From Otatea glauca (Eukaryota > Streptophyta > Magnoliopsida > Poales > Poaceae), in contig CM070720.1 of assembly GCA_036346275.1 (NCBI GenBank), positions 10,517,278 through 10,581,277 on the forward strand: a stretch of DNA of 64,000 nucleotides. The letters run 5' to 3'. This document shows positions 58,201 to 64,000 of this stretch, in pieces. Under the pieces are notes generated by a model. The model had not been told where the DNA came from. It worked only from the letters and a program-made list of their open reading frames with translations, and made no database searches. The translations under genes and the position numbers were made by a program. The stretch's first letter is position 1; every line of letters starts with the position of its first letter.

Positions 58201-61200
58201 GAAGCAAGCAGCAGCACAACAGCTTCTTCCATTTCTTTCTCCCTTTGTTGGTAAGTGGATTCAACTTTTTGTTGTTCCTTGCTGTGCTAATGGAGGTCCT
58301 AGTAGGTGGGGATGGTTCTAGGGTTTTTGGATTTAGGGATTTTGGAGGGAAAATGGATCTAGGGTTGGAGGGAACTCTGTTCAGATTTCGAGCTATACTC
58401 AGACAAATGTTGCGACTGTGTTTTGGGCAAGAAAGAATTATTTCCTGAGTAGTTGGCTGTAGAGAAAGTTGTAGCTCGTGTTTTTAGGTTTCAGTAGAGT
58501 TCAAGAACACAAAATTCCATTCAGCCAATTAAAAGTTATGACTTTTTTAGTGCGAGCTGCTCTGATTTAGTTCATGTTGGTAGCTGAGATTTTGATCTGT
58601 TGTTTAGGGCTATTTCCATGTCGAATTAGAATCTTTGGTTGCCTGGACAAAGTTAGAACTTTTCCTGTAGATCAAGAAAATGTCCTTGTTTGCTTGATTT
58701 GGGTTCAGAAATCAAAAGTTATGCTATTTTGAAGTTGCTACCTTAAAACTGCAATCTGCTGAAAAATTCAGAATCTGAACTGAAACTAAAAATGCAAGTT
58801 GAGGACTTTAGGCTCAGTTTCTGAATAAATGGCTAGGGGGTAATTGTAGGTTATCCTCTTTTGGTAATTTAGAGCCCAAGAATTCAATTTTTAACTTAGC
58901 CAATTAAAAGTTATGCCCATTTTAGTATAGACTGTCCTGAGTTCGGTTTAAAATGTACAGTCTCTGTTCATCTGTAATCTGGGAATTTTTGGCACATCTT
59001 CTGAATGAATGGATATGGGAAATGGTAGGTTATCCTTTTATGGTCAATTAGAGCACAAGAATACTCACTTTGGTTAAACCAATCAAAAGATATGACAGAT
59101 TGAAGTAGCTGTCCAGAAATGTGTTTGCTGAAATTTCAGAGAGTAAGGCTGATTGTTCATCTGTCGATTTGAGCTAGTTGCATGCCGAATTAGAATTTCT
59201 TGTTGCCTAGAGAAAGCTAGGATTTTTCCTGTATATCAAGAAAAAGTATTTGTTTGCTTGATTTGAGTTCAAGAATCAAAAGATATGACAGGTAGAAGTT
59301 GCTGTCCTGAAAATGTGTTTGCTGAAATTTCAGAGTGGAAGGCTGAGGTTTAGGTTATGATTTGGGGACTTTTTAAGCATCCCCTGTTTAAATGGCTGTA
59401 TCATGATGGTAGTTTATCCTCTTGTGGACATTTTTGATCACATGAAATCTAATTTTGGTCTAGCCATTTGGAAGTTGTGCTCGTTTTCTAATTACCGTCC
59501 AAATGGTCATTTAATTAGGTTTTGGGGCTTGTTTGGATTAGGCGTAGTTGCGCGTTGTAATGTGGTGTTTTTATTTAGTGTCTGAGAATGAGTATGCAAC
59601 CGTAATATTGTTTTCAGGTGGAGAAGCTCCGGGTGTGGCCTTTTTCCTCACACCACCCCCGCCCCGCGGTTGAGGCAAGTGTATCGATTTAAGAAATGTT
59701 GCTAATATGGTTTGCGAAACTTGCTTAATGAATATTATTTCATTGTTCTAACTAGTTGATTAGCCTTATTACCATGATGTTGTGCGTGAATATAAATATG
59801 CTGACTTTGCTAAGGATTATGGTTGTATCTATGGGTATGTCTAAAAATGATGAACATGTGATGATGATGAAAATGCATTATGATGGTTGTGGTTGGTAGG
59901 GCATTGATTGATTATTGTTTTGCGACTTAACCGCTAAATAGAATTTATATGACTTGTTACCATATTTTTTTCTCATGAGTATGATAAGATAACGTGAACG
60001 GTGAGTTGATGGATATGAAGACATGTTAATGCTTATGTAATTGGTTATGGCTTTGAGAACGAAATCTATGATTTACTCATGTTAAATTACATATATGCAT
60101 TCATAAAGGAAGAGGCGACCCATTCTGATGCGGGCCTCTGTACTCACATGTAGTGAGTACGAAAGTCCTACCTCGTAGTCCCATACACACGGGTGTATGG
60201 GAGCGAGTCCGTAAGAGTAGGCACCCTCCACGGGATGGAAGGGATTGAGAGGGTGCACACGACGGTGTGCACTCGGCAATACCGGTATGTGCAAAGAAAA
60301 GATGCATTCATGAGCATGCATATTGCATTGCATCGCTAATAATGATTATTGTGTTAATGGTGATGTGTGGTTTCGGGATAGAGCCGTGGACTCCTCCCAA
60401 GAGGTTTATTGAGGTATGTGTTTGATATAAGCAATGAGGTAAAGGAGGTAAATGGTATTGATACAAATGCTTTATGAACTTGCTGTTTTGTATACGAATT
60501 ATGAGTATGTTGTTGAGTTAAATGCATTAACTGTTTACGATATGATTGTTGGATGCACTTTGCTGAGTCTTGGACTCACGCTTGTTTGTTTAATGTTTTT
60601 AGGTACTCCGAAGTCGTGTTGCCGGGTTGGGACATAGATTCACTTCCCTCACATCATGCCATGATCAATCCACATCAGTTTGTTTGTGGTTGCGGATTAA
60701 GCTTTGTGTTGATCCGAAACTAAATTCTTCTGGAAGTAGCCTTTATGATTCTATGTGTTCTTTGTAATTAGTTGATGGAAATTGTTATTGTGTAGTCGTT
60801 ATTTAAAGTAGCAGCTAGTTATTTATGCTTATGCATGATATGATTATTATGTTATCATGATTATTTTGTTGTTTGTCTGCTGAGTGGATGTCCGATATCT
60901 AGGGGAGGTGCTGCCGAAATTCTTAAGTAGGATTTCGGAAGTTTTAGAATTGTTTTGTGTTGTAACTTGTTTGGTAGCTTGTTTCATGACTACTTTGTTG
61001 TTAATCTTCTTGCTTAGTCATTTATTCTTTGTTTTTGGTGACACTCGGGGCTTTGGAGGTGCCGGGGTGTTACATAAATGTTGAATATATCTATTACTGT
61101 TAATTGTTTTACAGTCTTTACAATCTATCTATTCTATTTGTTCATAAATGCTGCTTATTGCAAAATAGCCTTAATAGCCTTTTCCTTTGGAATAAGCCTT

Positions 61201-61612
61201 GCATATAGTTACATAGAATTGTATTCTGTGCATAACTTGTTGAGTGCTTTAAGTACTCACCCTTGCCAAACAACAACAATCAATAGTTGAAGAGTCTACA
61301 CCTTTGTTGGAGGAGTTCCAAGAGGACACGAGTCATTAGGGTCCGAGCCTTGTCAGTTGCCTGTGGTGAACTGATGAGCTATCTACGTCTTCTACTTTCC
61401 GCTGCTTAATTCTTAGTTATTATTTCAAATCTAGCCCTGTGTGGCTTAATAATGTAAGTTGGTCATAAGATCATACACTTAGCTATATCAATAAATGGAG
61501 TATTATTATTATTATCGTTGAGTATGATGTGATATGAACCAATGTTAAGCTGTGTGCACTAGCGTTGATCTTGGGACTAGTGCGGTAAACACAGTGGATT
61601 CGGGTCCTTACA
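55222..61612 (+). mobile_element. Solo LTR, family A copy 3, split by LTR D2
   Basis: It starts TGTAACATTCC and ends GGGTCCTTACA. Flanks are AGGTG (55217-55221) and AAGTG (61613-61617), a duplication with one change. Excluding D2 it is about 3.2 kb and aligns with A1 and A2 throughout. A TATA-like CTATTTAAGG is at 55837-55846. The open frame of 208 codons at 55671-56297 is not preserved in the other copies and shows no domain. Confidence 0.85.
57897..61074 (-). mobile_element. Solo LTR, family D copy 2
   Basis: On the plus strand it starts TGTAATATC and ends GGGGTGTTACA, the reverse complement of D1. It is 3,178 bp against 2,800 for D1, with extra copies of the internal AAAGTTATGxC repeat block around 59040-59480. 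The surrounding sequence is LTR A3 on both sides. A clean 5-bp duplication is not visible (TTAAG against TAAAT). A pyrimidine-rich region (57990-58110) gives Pro/Ser-rich open frames that I reject as genes. Confidence 0.8.
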
Positions 61613-62024
61613 AAGTGCTACACCACTTTTTGCCAATTGGGCTTCCACCTCCTGGCTGCACCCTCTTTAGATGCTTATTTAAGTTAGCCGAGCTATCTCA
61701 TGAGACTTGGATTTTTTTTAGTCATAGTTTTCTTTTGGTGAAACTATTTGGTATCTCTTGTTGGTTCCGATCAATAGTAATACCGTGCTTCAGAACCCCA
61801 CACCAATACTTCAATTATATTTGCAATTTCAGATGGCTTTTGCTTTATTCTTACTTGTTCTTTGGTTGCTTACAGGAATAGTTCTTTGTGATCAGGTCAA
61901 TCGGACTTTGGCATGGTTGATAACAACTCAGATTTTGGTTTAGCGATTGCTTGGCGTTGGTCATGTTTCGGTCGGTAGCCTGAATCGTGACGGCCTTCTC
62001 CACTAATCAAGAGTTATCCATCTC

Positions 62025-63719
62025 TGAAAGATCGAAATGGCGATCAGAGGGGTGGTGAATGATCCCAAATAAAATTTCCCCCACTCAAAGTACTCCAAAC
62101 ACTCTTCACATAAAAATCTAAAGTACCCAAAGATTTTCGTTCAAACTGGTGCTTCTCAGATTCGCACACCCTCCAAAACCTAGAACAATTAGACAACTAT
62201 GTGTACCCCTAGCTTGCATGGATAAGAATCATGAATCATGTGAGGGGTTTTTTTTAATCACAATCCTAGTTGTCAAGTGTCCAAACAAAAGAGGAATCAA
62301 TTCAAAAGACTTCTTTTATAAAAGAGATAAAGCTAAAATACCAAAGTCTCTTTTCAGAAAAGTTAAAGCAGATTTTCAGAAATTGTCCTCAGTTGGAACA
62401 GGTGGTTGGTGAGTTTCTGTTGCTATAAAATATTTGGGAATTTTTGTTACTGTGTGCATTTGAGTTGTGACACACTCCACCAAAAATCACCTCATAAATC
62501 TTTGTAGAATAAGAATGAAAAATCAAGCAATACAGACAGTCAGGAACTTCGACAAGAAAGTTTGAGGCTCGGTTTTCACTTCATAGCTCTCAAACGGTGC
62601 AACCAGTGGACTCAAAAACTTTTATACAGATGTATATATGAGTACTACACTTTATCCAGAAATAATCACTTAAAAATGATTTTTATATATTTTTAGAAAA
62701 AACAAATACTGACTGCTGCGCGAAGAACAAGTTCTGGACAGATTTGCAATTTGATAAAAAAAAACTTGATCTCTAGTCTATCCAAGGGTGTAAGAAAGAT
62801 GTAAAACCAAATGAATACCCTCAAGACATCCTAGAATAACAGCATTTAGAAGGAGGTGAGGCAAATCCAAATTGCATAAATGTAAATTGCAAGAATGTAA
62901 GTGCTGAATTTAATTGCGGAATTTAAGTGCATAATGTAAATTGCGTAATTTAAATGCGTAATGTAAATGCACAAAGAAAAGAAATGATTTGAGGAAACAT
63001 TTCATTTCTGGAAGGAGAGGTTACAAAACCTCACATTCATGTGGGCAAAGCTCAAAGGAGCATCAAAAACCTCAAAACCTTCAAGGGGGGAAGGCTACCC
63101 CTCCACCCCTATTTCTATAACTCTTGGGCCACCTACCACCCTTGGATGAGCCTCTAAACCCTAGAGCATCCATCAAGGGCTGGATTTACCCACTCAACCA
63201 GTCATGCAAGGGTTCACCCAAAACCCACCACACAAATGGGTTTTCTTGCACGGTTTTCAAAGCATACTAACTAGACCCGCATCCTATCAACTAGACCGCA
63301 ATTCAACGGCCCTCATCAATCCGAGCAGCATCTAGCTAGCATCACATCCATTCCTTGTCTTCATGGCTTGCACGGACTCCATCTCCGATCATCTTCCAGC
63401 GATCCCCGACCGTCTGGACCTCCGACGCTCCTCGCCTAGTCCCGGCCATCCTTCGCCTCACCATGACCTAGCACCGTCGTCCCACAACCATCAAAAACAA
63501 TAAAACACATCACATAGCAATGCCCACAATGAAATGCAATAAACCATCCAACTCATCACTACCGCGCCCATACGGCCGGTACTACCACTCCTGGCAGAGA
63601 CAACTCAAATTGCTTCATTTTGAAAATCAATCCAAATCAAACTCAAACTTGAGCACACCTTGCTCAAATAAATTCAAATACTCATCACAAACATGGATGG
63701 ACCTCCACATGGTCCTTCA
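62025..63719 (-). mobile_element. Solo LTR, family E copy 1, duplication ATCTC
   Basis: On the plus strand it reads TGAAAGATCG ... GGTCCTTCA. ATCTC lies at 62020-62024 and 63720-63724, and G1 shows the unoccupied site (CCATCTCACTGAAAG near 25536). In LTR sense it starts TGAAGGACCATGTGGAGG and ends GATCTTTCA. A decayed TATA (TTATAGAAATAGG, minus strand, about 63108-63120) and one degenerate GGTAGTACCGGCC...GCGGTAGTG unit (63550-63585) tie it to LTR F. Confidence 0.9.
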
Positions 63720-63961
63720 ATCTCACCGAAAGATCAGGCTTCCATCAGAACTTTCAATGATCAGTGAGAATTTACAGTCTTTCTAGTAGTATATTAGTTT
63801 TACCTATAGTCCAGAAAATTACCACAAAAATTTTGTACCTTACCCGAACCCTTTGATCCTTTGCTATTTTTCTTTTTAGTTTGCGTCTTTGAATTGCATG
63901 TTGTATCGTTGTGTCTAATAGCTGGTCTTAGTGTCTAGATTGGTCTGGCTTTGCATGCTGG

Positions 63962-64000
63962 TGAAGGACTATGTGGAGGTCTAACCTTGTTGGTGATGAG
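63962..64000 (+). mobile_element. Start of a second LTR E, running off the window
   Basis: TGAAGGACTATGTGGAGGTC begins abruptly inside G2 leader at a point where the G1 leader continues with ATCTTTGTTTAAGG. The 39 bases match the start of LTR E1 read on its own strand, so a second member of the family inserted 240 bp away in the opposite orientation. Confidence 0.7.

Larger units (their letters stand above)
54855..63961 (+). mobile_element. G2, old gypsy element of the G1 family, in three pieces
   Basis: Pieces 54855-55221, 61613-62024 and 63720-63961 join into one sequence when LTR A3 and solo LTR E1 are removed. They hold a pol C-terminus, an LTR homologous to the G1 LTR (25500-26068, inverted), then the start of a leader matching 25290-25490. 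The primer site is not readable: the piece after the LTR reads CAGGCTTCCATCAGAAC where G1 has its site. An LTR with pol on one side and leader on the other suggests a head-to-tail recombination product. Confidence 0.6.

Noticed and set aside
57961..58254. Pro/Ser-rich plus ORF and its Gly/Arg-rich minus partners in D2
   Set aside because: The same pyrimidine-rich LTR tract in D1 gives different broken frames; it is U3 or leader sequence.

Overview
The window looks like intergenic or pericentromeric DNA of a grass (Poaceae). I see no host gene, rRNA or tRNA. Everything I recognise is transposable-element DNA: Ty3/gypsy LTR retrotransposons (Tekay-like chromovirus, Tat-like and a third lineage), several very long solo LTRs, CACTA (En/Spm) DNA transposons with grass-type ORFs, and one L1-type LINE. 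The grass assignment rests on these families as I know them and has not been checked by a search. Almost every ORF is broken, so this is a fossil record and not a working gene set.

Layout, left to right. (1) 1-5323: 3' part of an old CACTA element on the minus strand (CACTA-0), split by solo LTR D1 (333-3132) and solo LTR F (3251-4943, target duplication GCCTC). (2) 5324-5535: two short LTR ends (families A and E) side by side. (3) 5536-26068: minus-strand gypsy element G1. Its gag is split by CACTA-1 (9793-23849), which carries a ULP1-protease-type ORF. That ORF is split by giant LTR C (12977-22057, duplication GCCAC), which is itself split by solo LTR A2 (13367-16589, duplication AAAAT). 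(4) 26069-27348: the 5' end of a minus-strand CACTA element, probably the other end of CACTA-0. (5) 27349-32333: GC-rich then AT-rich decayed DNA holding a 253-bp mini-CACTA and a 5'-truncated LINE. (6) 32334-53710: Tat-like gypsy element B (duplication GTTAC) with an antisense gene and no visible integrase. Its gag is split by a complete Tekay-like element A1 (34197-46025, duplication CAGGC). (7) 53716-64000: C-like decayed LTR, then gypsy G2, cut by LTR A3 (55222-61612, itself holding solo LTR D2) and by solo LTR E1 (62025-63719). The first 39 bases of another LTR E run off the right edge.

The insertions order themselves in time. The deepest chain I can read is G2, then C-like LTR, CACTA-0, G1, CACTA-1, LTR C, LTR A2. 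The first links are inference; the last four are supported by target-site duplications or by coding sequence that continues across the insertion.

The points most worth a second look are the antisense multi-exon gene in element B, a 208-nt inverted repeat in the CACTA-1 leader, a palindrome array just upstream of the TATA box of LTR F, and an extra ORF between the primer-binding site and gag in element A1. Element ends were found by reading TG...CA or CACTA termini and matching flanking duplications; family names come from recognised motifs.
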